Source: Fervidibacter canadensis (GTDB lineage: Bacteria > Armatimonadota > Fervidibacteria > Fervidibacterales > Fervidibacteraceae). Taken from it: a stretch of DNA of 52,577 bases. The notes below the pieces were generated by a model. That model was not told the origin of the DNA. It ran no database searches and saw nothing but the letters and a program-made list of their open reading frames with translations. The stretch lies in NCBI GenBank assembly GCA_041446545.1, contig JBGOEJ010000019.1:1-52577 (forward strand), written 5' to 3'. The translations under genes and the position numbers were made by a program. Shown here one piece after another: positions 1 to 9,200 of the stretch (position 1 is its first letter; each line of letters opens with the position of its first letter).

Positions 1-254
1 TCAACTCGCCTCAGTCCCTCTTCGGTCAGTTCGTAATCGCTGTAGTAAGCCTTGACGCCATTTTCGTCAATGAAGCAAGCCTTCAACTCGCTCGGCATCT
101 TGTCGGGATGTCGTTCAAGGTAGCGAGTGTAGGCTTCCTCGCTGGTGAAAACCAGCCAACCCTCCTCGTCCAAAAAATACTCCCGCTGCTCGGCAATCAC
201 TTGCCGAATGAGTTCCTTCAATTCCTCAACGCTCATCTCCGCAACCGTCTTCAT
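1..254 (-). CDS. Small acidic hypothetical protein, 3' end outside window
   Basis: An open frame starts at an ATG at 254 (residues MKTVAEMSVEELKELIRQ) and runs 84 codons to the window edge without a stop, so the C-terminus is missing. The N-terminal part is predicted to be one amphipathic helix, and the rest is rich in Glu, Asp and aromatics. A weak GGTGATG ribosome site precedes the start. The short helical N-terminus resembles small antitoxin-like proteins, but no family is recognised and no toxin gene is visible beside it. The 133 bp between this gene and the restriction enzyme gene hold nothing recognisable. Confidence 0.55.
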   Translation of the reverse strand, partial: MKTVAEMSVEELKELIRQVIAEQREYFLDEEGWLVFTSEEAYTRYLERHPDKMPSELKACFIDENGVKAYYSDYELTEEGLRRV

Positions 255-387
255 GGCTTGCATCACCCACCAAGTATTTTGCGGCGCATCGTGGGTTGTG
301 GAAGTTCAGTTATGCGCAATGGCTCATCCATCATCGGGGACGAGGCAATGCAAGGTTCATATCGCTGGGTGTTCTTTTGAATGCAAT

Positions 388-1272
388 TCAACTATGCCAA
401 CGCTCCAATTGCCGCTTCAATGCCTCGGCAGCCTTGCGAAAACTTTGCCCCTTGTTTTGCTCTAAAATTTTCAAGATAGCGTGCAAACCAGAACGGGAAG
501 GGAAGAGCACATCAACATAACCTTCTCGCCAGAGACTTTCTTGCTCAGCGAACCTTCGCCAGAGGGAGGGAGAGTGTCGGGCAATCCTTTGCAAATCAGC
601 GATAGCCTCAGGATTTTCCCAGTTAACATCGGGCAAGTCAGGTAAATCCATTTGCCACTGCTCTAGCCAAGCAAGCATCTTGTCCCAATCGTCTGGGTTT
701 GCAAAAGGCAACTTCTCAAAAAGTTCCTTGCCATACCATACATAGATGCTGGGCAACCCCAGTTCTTGGCGAAGTTGTTGGGCTTCTCGCTCATAGAGGT
801 TGTAGTTTTTGCGGAAGACTGGATCAACAAAATAGGTGACGGCAATGAGTTTACCGTCATGCTTGTAGCAAAGGGCACGCACCTTGGGGGCGAAGTTGTT
901 GCGCCACTGTCCTCTGGCTTTGGAAGAGTCATGATCATCACGAACTTTCTGCTCAATAAGCAAACCAAAGTCTTGGTTAGGGCTAAGAGCATAATGGTCA
1001 CACTCCATCGTCTCACCATTTACTCGGATACGGTTATCCAACCGTTGATAGCCATAGTGCTCCAACCATCCTGCGACAATTTCCTCTAACGCGTCACCAA
1101 AGCCGATCTCTCTTGCTTGAAGAAGGTGTTGGAAAAGTTTTCCTTTAGGCTTGGATGGGCGAAAGAGACCTAAGAAGCGTTCGGGTTCATTGACCAATTT
1201 CCTTAGCAATTTTTCTCGCTCTAACTGGAAAATATGATGGTTCAGGGTGGCGACGAACCGCTCGTAGTTCAA
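388..1272 (-). CDS. Type II restriction endonuclease (PD-(D/E)XK type)
   Basis: This 294-residue protein is the nuclease of a restriction-modification pair and would cut DNA left unmethylated by its partner. The key stretch is residues 92-122: an Asp at about 92, then LLIEQK at 104-109 followed by RDDHDSSKARGQ. This fits a PD-(D/E)XK active site (Asp, Glu/Gln-x-Lys) and a signature I associate with type II enzymes of the MboII/HpyII kind. Its ATG overlaps the stop of the methyltransferase gene by 4 bp (ATGA), so the methyltransferase is translated first and the nuclease is coupled to it. That is the safe order for such a system. The recognition sequence cannot be read from the protein. Confidence 0.75.
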   Translation of the reverse strand: MNYERFVATLNHHIFQLEREKLLRKLVNEPERFLGLFRPSKPKGKLFQHLLQAREIGFGDALEEIVAGWLEHYGYQRLDNRIRVNGETMECDHYALSPNQDFGLLIEQKVRDDHDSSKARGQWRNNFAPKVRALCYKHDGKLIAVTYFVDPVFRKNYNLYEREAQQLRQELGLPSIYVWYGKELFEKLPFANPDDWDKMLAWLEQWQMDLPDLPDVNWENPEAIADLQRIARHSPSLWRRFAEQESLWREGYVDVLFPSRSGLHAILKILEQNKGQSFRKAAEALKRQLERWHS

Positions 1273-2132
1273 CCTCTATCGCCTCCCCAAATCTTTGGTT
1301 GTTGAATTGCAGTCAGGAGACGATGAAGGCAGGCATCCACATACTTGCGCTCTCGCTCAATCATGATGATATGCCGATGGTGACGCATAGCGACAACCCC
1401 TGTCGTTCCAGTTCCTGCCATCGGGTCAAGAATGACATCTCCTTCGTTTGTGGAAACTAAAATGACCCGCTCCAACAGTGATTCTGGTTTCTGCGTCGGA
1501 TGCAACTTTTTACCTTGTTCGTCCCGTAGACGCTCCTCACCTGAACAAATCGGCAGTTCCCACACATTGACGGCTAACTTGAACCTGCTCGGTGAAAAGT
1601 GGCGGGCAATGTTGGCATGAAAAGTGTATCCCTTCACAGATTTGTCCTTCACTGCCCAAATCAATGTCTCCGTGGCATTGGTGAACCGAACATTCAGCCA
1701 GTTGGGCATAGCGTTCGTTTTAATCCACACCACATCGTTCAAAATCCAAAAGCCCAGGTCCTGCATGATTTTGCCAATGCGATGAATGTTGTGATATGTG
1801 CCAATTACCCAAATCGTTGCCGTTGGCTTCATCAGACGCCTCAATTCTTTTAACACTGACTCAATGAAGCAGTCATAGTCCTCAAAACTTTCAAACTTAT
1901 CCCACTCCTCATTGACACCTTCCACGAGGGTTTTGACCGTCCATCGTAACAGTCGCTTGGGCGGGAGTTGGAGAAAGTAGGGTGGGTCAAGGAACACCAT
2001 GTCGGCTATGGCATCAGGTAATTTGGGCAAGACCTTTAGGGCATCTCCCCAGATAAGGCTGTCTAAAACTTCACCTGGTTCATATCTGGTAACAGATGGC
2101 TTATCGGTGATAAGACGAACCGCACTTGACAT
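1269..2132 (-). CDS. DNA adenine/cytosine-N4 methyltransferase (beta class)
   Basis: A 287-residue SAM-dependent DNA amino-methyltransferase of the N6_N4_Mtase family. The catalytic motif DPPY is at residues 49-52 and the SAM-binding motif (DPMAGTGTT) is near 236-244. Catalytic motif first and SAM motif last is the permuted beta-class order. DPPY suits N6-adenine methylation, although N4-cytosine is not excluded. It is shorter than HinfI/CcrM enzymes and has no C-terminal extension beyond the SAM domain. A GGAGGCG ribosome site lies 7 nt before the ATG. It is the first gene of a two-gene unit with the nuclease and protects the host at the shared site. Confidence 0.9.
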   Translation of the reverse strand: MSSAVRLITDKPSVTRYEPGEVLDSLIWGDALKVLPKLPDAIADMVFLDPPYFLQLPPKRLLRWTVKTLVEGVNEEWDKFESFEDYDCFIESVLKELRRLMKPTATIWVIGTYHNIHRIGKIMQDLGFWILNDVVWIKTNAMPNWLNVRFTNATETLIWAVKDKSVKGYTFHANIARHFSPSRFKLAVNVWELPICSGEERLRDEQGKKLHPTQKPESLLERVILVSTNEGDVILDPMAGTGTTGVVAMRHHRHIIMIERERKYVDACLHRLLTAIQQPKIWGGDRG

Positions 2133-2172
2133 AGTAGACGCCTCCTATTACAGTCTGGCTCACCGAACGCTC

Positions 2173-3270
2173 TTATCGCCCCATCATCAACTGCGTGACG
2201 AATTGGCGGAATTGGTCAATTTCGGCGCGGTTGGTTAGGACACCGATTTCCAAGTTGAAAACTTTTTGCTCGCCAGGTTGAAGGGTTGGCAGCAAGCCTT
2301 GCTGGCGCATTTCGGTGCGGGTGAACTGCAAAGGTGAATTCGTCGGTTCAATGCCGACGACATAAATCCCTTCGCCCATCATCTTCCACTGGACGAAGTA
2401 GGGCAGTTCGTTCAAGTTCCAACGGACATAGACACCCAAACCGTCGCCGTGCATCAGTGTTCGGTTGATAACGGCAGCACAGGTGCTTCCATCGCGGTCG
2501 CCGACGAGTTCGTGGAAGAAAACTTGCTCGCGGAAGTTGGGGTAAGGTGGGCTAAAGCGCATGTATTCGTTGACTCCCGCCTCCGCATCAGGGTCGCGAG
2601 GTTGAACTTTTTTGCTGGGCAAAACCAACTCCGAATGTTCGCTGAGGATGGGGAAGCCCAAGTTGATGTGATAAAGAAGCATCAGCGGGGAAGGTTGAAA
2701 GCCGATGTTGGTAACAGTGTCTCGGAGGAAAAGGCGGTTCTCTCCCAACTTGACCGTGATGCGCCGATGGAGTTCCAAGACGGGCGAAAAAACAGCACCC
2801 TCTCGGATGCGACCTTCAATGACGATGAAGTAATCGTCGCCCTCCCAGTAGCCATCAACCCTCAGGTGTGAAGCGGGGGTGTAAGAAGCGCGTCCGTGCA
2901 AGCCATAGTGAATGCCCTCATCGTCAATAGGATGACCTGCATGCATCAACCCGCAAGTCGTCAACAAGCCGCCGTGAAATCCTCGCAGCCAGCCATATCG
3001 TTCGGGCTCGTAAAAAGCGGGATGAATTTCTGTCGTGGGCGAGCGCCAAGCGAGGGCAAAGCCTCGGTAGCGTGCCATCCCGATGTCCATGCCTCGGCTT
3101 GCAAGAACAGTGAAAGTCAAGCCTCCGCCAGTCCAAACATCAATGCCGACAACTCCCCTTGCAGGACCGTCTTGCAACTCATAAACCTTTGCCCCGCAAA
3201 TTTGGCTGATGTCACCGACTCGTTTCAGCAACTCTTCTTTAGTCCACTCACGACCGTAAAGCAAAGCCAT
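2173..3270 (-). CDS. DUF4432 family aldose 1-epimerase-like protein
   Basis: A 365-residue cytosolic protein that looks like the DUF4432 branch of the galactose mutarotase-like fold. Its sequence is beta-rich. It carries LASRGMDIG near residues 57-65, a His-rich central part (FHGGLLTTCGLMHAGHP and YGLHGRASYTP) and GIEPTNSP near the C-terminus, where aldose epimerases bind sugar. Such proteins probably act on free sugars or sugar-derived ligands, but the substrate is unknown. A strong AAGGAGGGC ribosome site precedes the ATG at 3270. It is transcribed leftward after the DUF4058 gene, with 48 bp between them. Confidence 0.85.
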   Translation of the reverse strand: MALLYGREWTKEELLKRVGDISQICGAKVYELQDGPARGVVGIDVWTGGGLTFTVLASRGMDIGMARYRGFALAWRSPTTEIHPAFYEPERYGWLRGFHGGLLTTCGLMHAGHPIDDEGIHYGLHGRASYTPASHLRVDGYWEGDDYFIVIEGRIREGAVFSPVLELHRRITVKLGENRLFLRDTVTNIGFQPSPLMLLYHINLGFPILSEHSELVLPSKKVQPRDPDAEAGVNEYMRFSPPYPNFREQVFFHELVGDRDGSTCAAVINRTLMHGDGLGVYVRWNLNELPYFVQWKMMGEGIYVVGIEPTNSPLQFTRTEMRQQGLLPTLQPGEQKVFNLEIGVLTNRAEIDQFRQFVTQLMMGR

Positions 3271-3318
3271 CGTCTTTGAGCCCTCCTTTTTTCCTCTTGC
3301 CGTTGAGCGGATGCCAAA

Positions 3319-4125
3319 TCACAAAATGCCTTTCTCCTTGAGAATTTTTTGCACCCACGCCAATTCCTCGGACGGCAAAGGCGGGTCTGGTGGTTGATGA
3401 TAATTTAGCCGCAAGGGATAGCGGGCTCGGTCGTAAATTTCCGAAAGGAGCAAGTTGAGGTTCAACTTGGCTTCCTTTTCACCCTGCCGCAAAGGGACGG
3501 GAATTTCAGGGATGGGGTGGCGCAAACCAAAAGCGTAAAGGGTGCCCTTGTTGCCCTCCCAACCGCGCCGAACGAGGATGCGATAGAAACTTTTGGGCAC
3601 TGGCTTCATCGGCATCGGTTCGCCTGCCCGCAGGAGGTCAATCTCCACAAGGCTTGTTAAAGTCATCAAAACTTGCCGACGCTTCGCCTCATATTCGGTG
3701 CGCCCTTGACCGGGCACTTTATTGGATGGCGACAAAACTTCAATGACAGTGACGACTTCATGGGTCTCAGCGTCGCGGATTTCCAAGTAACTCTCCCGCA
3801 TTCGCTCATAAAGGGGCAAGGCGACAGCGGTGATTTCTACAGCCGTTTCAGTCGTCACGGCAGTTTCTGTCGCTACGGCAACAGCGACACCTCCTGATGG
3901 TTCGGGGGCAGGTGTCGCAGCGGCGACAGCGACATCAGGGCTAAAAACTTGCTCGCCATTTTCTACAGGCATGATGTAAGTTCGTTGCTCTACGGCGACA
4001 TAGTAACGAGGCTCAACTTGAGGGGCAAGGGCATCACGAATGGCGATGATAAGTGCTGCATGGACATCGGGCCAAATGTCTCGCCGCTCCAAATAAGGGT
4101 TCATGCCGGGGAACGGGTTAGGCAT
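3319..4125 (-). CDS. DUF4058 family protein
   Basis: A 268-residue protein with the DUF4058 hallmark start MPNPFPGMNPYLE, followed by WPDVHAALI. Further on are conserved EVLSPSNKVPGQGR and a C-terminal helical part. The longer open frame reaches 4290 but would run 118 nt into the preceding transporter gene. The ATG at 4125 restores the family N-terminus and has an AGGGAAGGTG ribosome site. An Ala/Val/Thr-rich stretch at about residues 72-96 is a low-complexity insertion typical of this family. The function is unknown; the fold has been linked to PD-(D/E)XK-like proteins, but no clear active site is seen here. Confidence 0.85.
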   Translation of the reverse strand: MPNPFPGMNPYLERRDIWPDVHAALIIAIRDALAPQVEPRYYVAVEQRTYIMPVENGEQVFSPDVAVAAATPAPEPSGGVAVAVATETAVTTETAVEITAVALPLYERMRESYLEIRDAETHEVVTVIEVLSPSNKVPGQGRTEYEAKRRQVLMTLTSLVEIDLLRAGEPMPMKPVPKSFYRILVRRGWEGNKGTLYAFGLRHPIPEIPVPLRQGEKEAKLNLNLLLSEIYDRARYPLRLNYHQPPDPPLPSEELAWVQKILKEKGIL

Positions 4126-4172
4126 GGCAATCACCTTCCCTGCAAATTTTGTGGCAGCAAAGTCGGAAGGGG

Positions 4173-6176
4173 TCAATAAGGCAATTGCGTGACAGCCTTG
4201 CTGACCATAGCGATTGCGGCGCAGAACATGCCGACAAGTCCCATGCCGCAAGAGTAACCAGCCAGTAGGACGGTGGCGTAGCGGCGCCATTCCACTTTAT
4301 CGGGGTAGTTTTTCTCAAAGTAGAAGCGGGAGATGAGGGCACCTGCTAAGGAGAAGAGCCCAGAGAAAGGCATCCCACTAATGCCTTGCACAAGCCCATA
4401 GAACAGCAAAGCGGGCAAGTTGGTGAGGGTGAAGAAGGGATAGATGAGGATGGTGCCTAACAGGAAGGTGGCAATGATGTTGGGTTTGAGGGGCATTAAC
4501 TGGCGCCCTCGTTCCGTCGTCGTCGTCCAAAGCAAGGCTTGTCCGAAAGCGTAAAGCGGCCACATCTTTTGGGCAAAGGGGTAGACATACGAGGGGATGG
4601 GCGCTAAGCGCCAGAGATACTGCCAAACCGCTAAGTTCGCCAACAAACCGATGACGACGATGACAACTTCTGTCTTGAGAAGCCCTGTGAACTTTGTTCC
4701 CGTTAATTCCACGACGCGGAAATGTTGGGCACCTTCGCCGTAGTCATAGATGGGCAAAGGGGCGAACCAAATGTCCAAACCCCGATAACCTGTGAGTTTG
4801 CTGTAAAGGATATTGAAGCCTTCCCGCACAAAGGGAATTCCTGTCCATTGCCCCGTCAAGCCGCGCATGCGGGCGTCCACATAAGAGATGATAGGGGTGT
4901 AAATGAAGGCGAAAAAGAGGGGAAACAAGATGGACAGGTGGGGCAAGAGCATCTTGCAGAAAAGAACGATAAGGGCGGTAGTGCCCAAGTAAACACCCAT
5001 CATCAATGGGACGGGGAAATCACCTCGGTGGGGTAAAACGGCGGTCAAGGGGAGGCGTTCTTCCTGATCGGTGCGTCGGCGGATTCTTCGCGTTTCCCGC
5101 AGCGCCAACATGATAGCGGAGGTGATGCCGATGGCAGCGATCCCCAACCCTGCGCCGATGCGGGCACTCAGCCAGAAGTCATATTGGTTGAGCATCTCCG
5201 TCTGAATGGCGTCTAAGCCGGGACGCCAGTTGCGAAGGTAGACAGTGCCAAAAGTGCCGCGATAGAGAAGTGGGTTGAGGACGGCAGGGATGAGGGAGCC
5301 GATGAACCCGCCTACCGCTGCCCAGAAGGGGACGACGAAACCGACCAGCAATCCACCCAAGTCGGTGGCGATAACAATGGGCGTGGCGGGCAAGAAACTT
5401 TCAGTGTTTTGGGTCAGGTCAATGAAGGGGATGGGGATCAATTGCAGAGGGCGGTTCATTAGAGCGCCTGTAATCGTCGGGATACCTGCATAAAACAACC
5501 CGAACGCCAGACCGATCATCGCCCCGATGCTGAAGTAGCGCCAGCGCCAAGTCTCTTCCTTGCGAGAAATTTCTGCTAACACCGTCGCCCCTTGCGCCCC
5601 GACGGGTGCGAGAGGGAACGGAAGGCGTTCATAGTCGGAGGTGATGCGAAACAAAATGTAGCCGGCAGCAAAACCACTGGCACGGGTGAGCAGCAACAAA
5701 GCGAGGCTAATAGCGATGGGTATGAGCCAATCGGAGTGGAAAAAAGTGCGCTGCAAAATGGCAGGCGAATCGGCGCGAGGCACTAACCAAGTGGGGATAT
5801 CATCGGCGACGCCCAGTCCTTTGGTCACCTGAGAAGTCCGCAAAAAGACATTCCAGATGTAGCCCGAGTAGGGGTTCGCACCCAAGATAGCACCGGCGAC
5901 GATGTAGAGCAGGTAAATCTCTTGGCGTTTAAGGGTGATGAAGGAACGGCGGGCAACTTCCATAAACAGGATGACGGTCACCCACTGCGGGGCTGACCCC
6001 AACCCCGCGCCCGTCACCAAACTGAGGTAAGCGGCGCCAGGCAACATGACGAAGGCGACAAAGAGGGCACCTAAGATCGTTCGGACGCTGAAACCTTCCT
6101 CAAACTCTTCAGGGGGTGGTGGTTCCATCAACCGCCGATACTCTTCCAACTCCGCTTGCACTTTCAACAACCCCAC
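4173..6176 (-). CDS. OPT-like multi-pass transporter
   Basis: A 667-residue integral membrane protein with roughly 14-16 hydrophobic segments and a cytosolic acidic/proline-rich N-terminus (MEPPPPEEFEEG). The overall layout, with an N-terminal GA-rich pair of helices, a long loop and repeated Gly/Pro-rich helices such as PFPLAPVGAQGATVLAE, resembles the oligopeptide transporter (OPT) superfamily, whose members import peptides or metal chelates. The start is a GTG at 6176 with AAAGGGGG ten bases upstream. It lies 39 bp after the M28/FtsX fusion gene on the same strand and is probably co-transcribed with it. Assignment to OPT rests on overall pattern, not on a diagnostic motif. Confidence 0.6.
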   Translation of the reverse strand: MGLLKVQAELEEYRRLMEPPPPEEFEEGFSVRTILGALFVAFVMLPGAAYLSLVTGAGLGSAPQWVTVILFMEVARRSFITLKRQEIYLLYIVAGAILGANPYSGYIWNVFLRTSQVTKGLGVADDIPTWLVPRADSPAILQRTFFHSDWLIPIAISLALLLLTRASGFAAGYILFRITSDYERLPFPLAPVGAQGATVLAEISRKEETWRWRYFSIGAMIGLAFGLFYAGIPTITGALMNRPLQLIPIPFIDLTQNTESFLPATPIVIATDLGGLLVGFVVPFWAAVGGFIGSLIPAVLNPLLYRGTFGTVYLRNWRPGLDAIQTEMLNQYDFWLSARIGAGLGIAAIGITSAIMLALRETRRIRRRTDQEERLPLTAVLPHRGDFPVPLMMGVYLGTTALIVLFCKMLLPHLSILFPLFFAFIYTPIISYVDARMRGLTGQWTGIPFVREGFNILYSKLTGYRGLDIWFAPLPIYDYGEGAQHFRVVELTGTKFTGLLKTEVVIVVIGLLANLAVWQYLWRLAPIPSYVYPFAQKMWPLYAFGQALLWTTTTERGRQLMPLKPNIIATFLLGTILIYPFFTLTNLPALLFYGLVQGISGMPFSGLFSLAGALISRFYFEKNYPDKVEWRRYATVLLAGYSCGMGLVGMFCAAIAMVSKAVTQLPY

Positions 6177-6215
6177 CGTCCTGTTGCCCCCTTTCCGCTG
6201 TGGCGATGTTCCGTT

Positions 6216-9200
6216 TCATGCGCTGGCGATGCGCTCTTCGCCGACGCCCCTAACGGCAGATAAGCCTGCCTGAATATAGTGCTGCTTGGTTTCGGGACGG
6301 AGGGTGCGCCAAAGCAAAAATTGCTTGCGGATAAGGTTAAGGAAGTTGCGAGTGACCCGAAGCCACGAAGATTCATCGCCGCTTTCACGGCGGATCGTGA
6401 TGTGGATAGTGTTGACGAAGATGTCCTCGGTCGGGCGGGTCTCAATGATGAAGTATTCACTGACGCCCAAGTCGTAGGGTGCCAGCCAAACCATGCATTC
6501 CAACCGATAGCCTTCGCCGTGTTCTGTCGGGAAGGCCCTCATTTGCACCCGATCAGTGGAGAAGTGACCGAGGCTGTAATCGGTGTGGGCTTCCAAATAT
6601 TCCCGCAGGAACATCATAATTCCGACGGCTTGAGCCGACGAGACGGTGAAGGGCAAAAGGATATGCAGGTAATCTCCTTCAGGCGAGGGCAACCGCCACC
6701 GCCGTTCAATCCCTGGCACGGAAACTTGTGACGCTTTCCAAGCAGGGTAAAGCGTGGAGCCCAACACCGTCGCCATGACGACGAGGACGGTGAAGACGGC
6801 GGCGACAGATGAGTAATTGAGGTTCAACCCTTCAATCAGTTGGTAGTTGACTTGCAGCATCGCCACGAATTGCCCCAGCATGTAGCCGACGATGGCACCC
6901 AGCACGGCATAGACGGAGGATTCTGCTAAAAACAAGGCGCCGATGTGCACGGGTGCTAACCCTAAAGCGGTGTAAATGCCAATTTCTCGGATGCGTTCAT
7001 AGACGGCTCCCAACATCGTGTTGAGGACGATGAGGGCGGCGATTAAGATGGGGATAAAAATGGTTTCCACTCCTGAAATGCCCGTCGTGCCGATGGAACT
7101 GCACAAGATAACCCGTCGTCTCCCACTACGGTCACGCTCTGTGGCAAACAGGTTTAACTCTGTGCGATCAATGAGGGTTTGGAGTTCCTTTTCCACAACT
7201 TCTGGACTGCCCATGTTGATGGCGATGGAACGGAGGTTGCCCCCAGCCGCCATGACGAGATGGAAGGGCAAGTAGAGGACAGCGTCAGGGTTCAGGTGGA
7301 TGTATTCTTCCAACTCCATCGTTGTCTGCTGCCCTGTCTGTTGCTGTTGACGCTGGCGCTCTTGCATTAGCAGGTAGTCAACGGGCGTTAAGGGTTCACC
7401 GTCCAAGTCCACGATGTTTTTCATGATGTCGGAATTGATGATCCCGATGACAGGAAGGGACATCCCTAAGACCTGAATATGGGGCAATCGTCCCGTGCGC
7501 AACCCCTCTAAAATTTCTCCTTCGCTAATGCCAAACTGTTGCGCCATTCGGGTCGGAATCAAGGCGGCGCGCTCGTATTCGTCTTTGAACCAACGACCGA
7601 TGATGGCTTTGCGGATAGGGGTGATTTTCAACTCATCGGGGTGCATGCCAACGATAGCCGTGGCGGAATAGACCTTGCCTTGATAGGTAACATCCACGAA
7701 GGATTGGTTACCGACCATTTCCGAGAAATACCACGAGCGAGGGGCGATGGGGAAGCGGTTGCCATACTCATCGCGCAAGATACGAGTCGTCGGCTCTCCT
7801 AAGGAATTCCATGCTCGGTCACGAATGAGGACACCGTCATAGACGGGTTTGCCCTTAGGGACAGGGACTTTGTTGATGCGGACATAGGGGACGACGGAAG
7901 TGAAGGAAAGAACGGTAAAGGTGAGAAGGATAAGGGTGAGGGCAGTGAGGAGAGTGCGAACTTTACGGCGGCGCATGTTGGAAACGCCGAGGTTGAAGGC
8001 AGCCGTCGTTGCGGAGAGGCGACCGACATCGGCGGTGTGCACGCCTGTGGTCTCAAATTGGATTTGCCGCATCTGCTCTTCAAATTTCTGGATGATGATG
8101 ACAGAGACGATGACAGCGAGGGTGAGAATGATGAAGGCGAGGACGATGATAAGGGGATTGACGGTGACGATGGCGAAAGCGGGATGGATGTAGCGCATGA
8201 CGGCGGTGATGAGGGCGAAGATGGCAATGGTAACAGCAATTTGCCCCTTAAGATCGCTCATGGCAAAGAGGAGGCGTTCTGTGAAGTAGGCGAAGGGGAT
8301 AAGAAGGGCGAGGTAAAAAAGGATGCCTTTAACGACATCGTTGGCAGTGGCTTGGGCATCAGGGTAGGCTTTGGCTTCGTAACTCCACGCGGCGCGAGCG
8401 TTGGCAAGGAAACGGTCGTATCGCCGCTGGGAGAGAGCGCGCTCAGCGGCAATGAGGAATTGACGGGCAATTTTATGCATCTGGCTCATACGCGGGTTCT
8501 CAACGCCATAGCGGCGGAGTTTTTGGATACGAAATTCATCCAGCACCCACATGTCCTTAGCGACTTTTAAGGGGGTGAAATAGACGGCAGGGACTTCTCC
8601 GACAAGGAAGCCATCACCGAGTTCTTCTTCGTTGCGGGCTTTCAAAATTTGTCGGGGATTTCGGAACAAGTGGTCAGGGGCGTTGATGAGGACGAACTGC
8701 AACCCCAAAACGGATGCTCCCATCGTGATCTTGATGCGGGTCTTGGGGGGAACATAGACGACAGCGCAGGGTTCATAGTAACTGGTCATGGGTTGGGGGA
8801 TGGGCAAGGAGTAACCGAAAAAGAAGGGTTCAGAGCCAGTCGTTGTGTCGTAGACATACATTTGCGACAGCAGACTAAAGCGGCGCTGGTCTATCATGTC
8901 AAAGAGCATCAAAGGACGGCATTGAAAGAGGGCTAAGCGACGCTCTTTTTCGTTCAAGTCCATAGGAAACTCCAACGGTGTCGCTTGAGCCCCCATGTAG
9001 CCTAAGTCAGGGGCTCTTGTGATTTCGCCAGTGGTGGGGTTAAGGGTGTAGCCTTCCAGACGGACATTGCCGCTCCGAAAGCGACTCATGGGGATACCCC
9101 GCAACTCGTAGACGGCGGTCGTCAGTCCTTGCGGCGTCTTTTGGGGCTTTGTCAGGCTCATCAGCACGGTTCGCACGCCCATGTCTGTCTTAGCGGGCAA

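Noticed and set aside
388..2132. The restriction-modification genes as part of a larger defence island
   Set aside because: Neighbours to the right are metabolic genes, and the left side is outside the window, so an island cannot be claimed.
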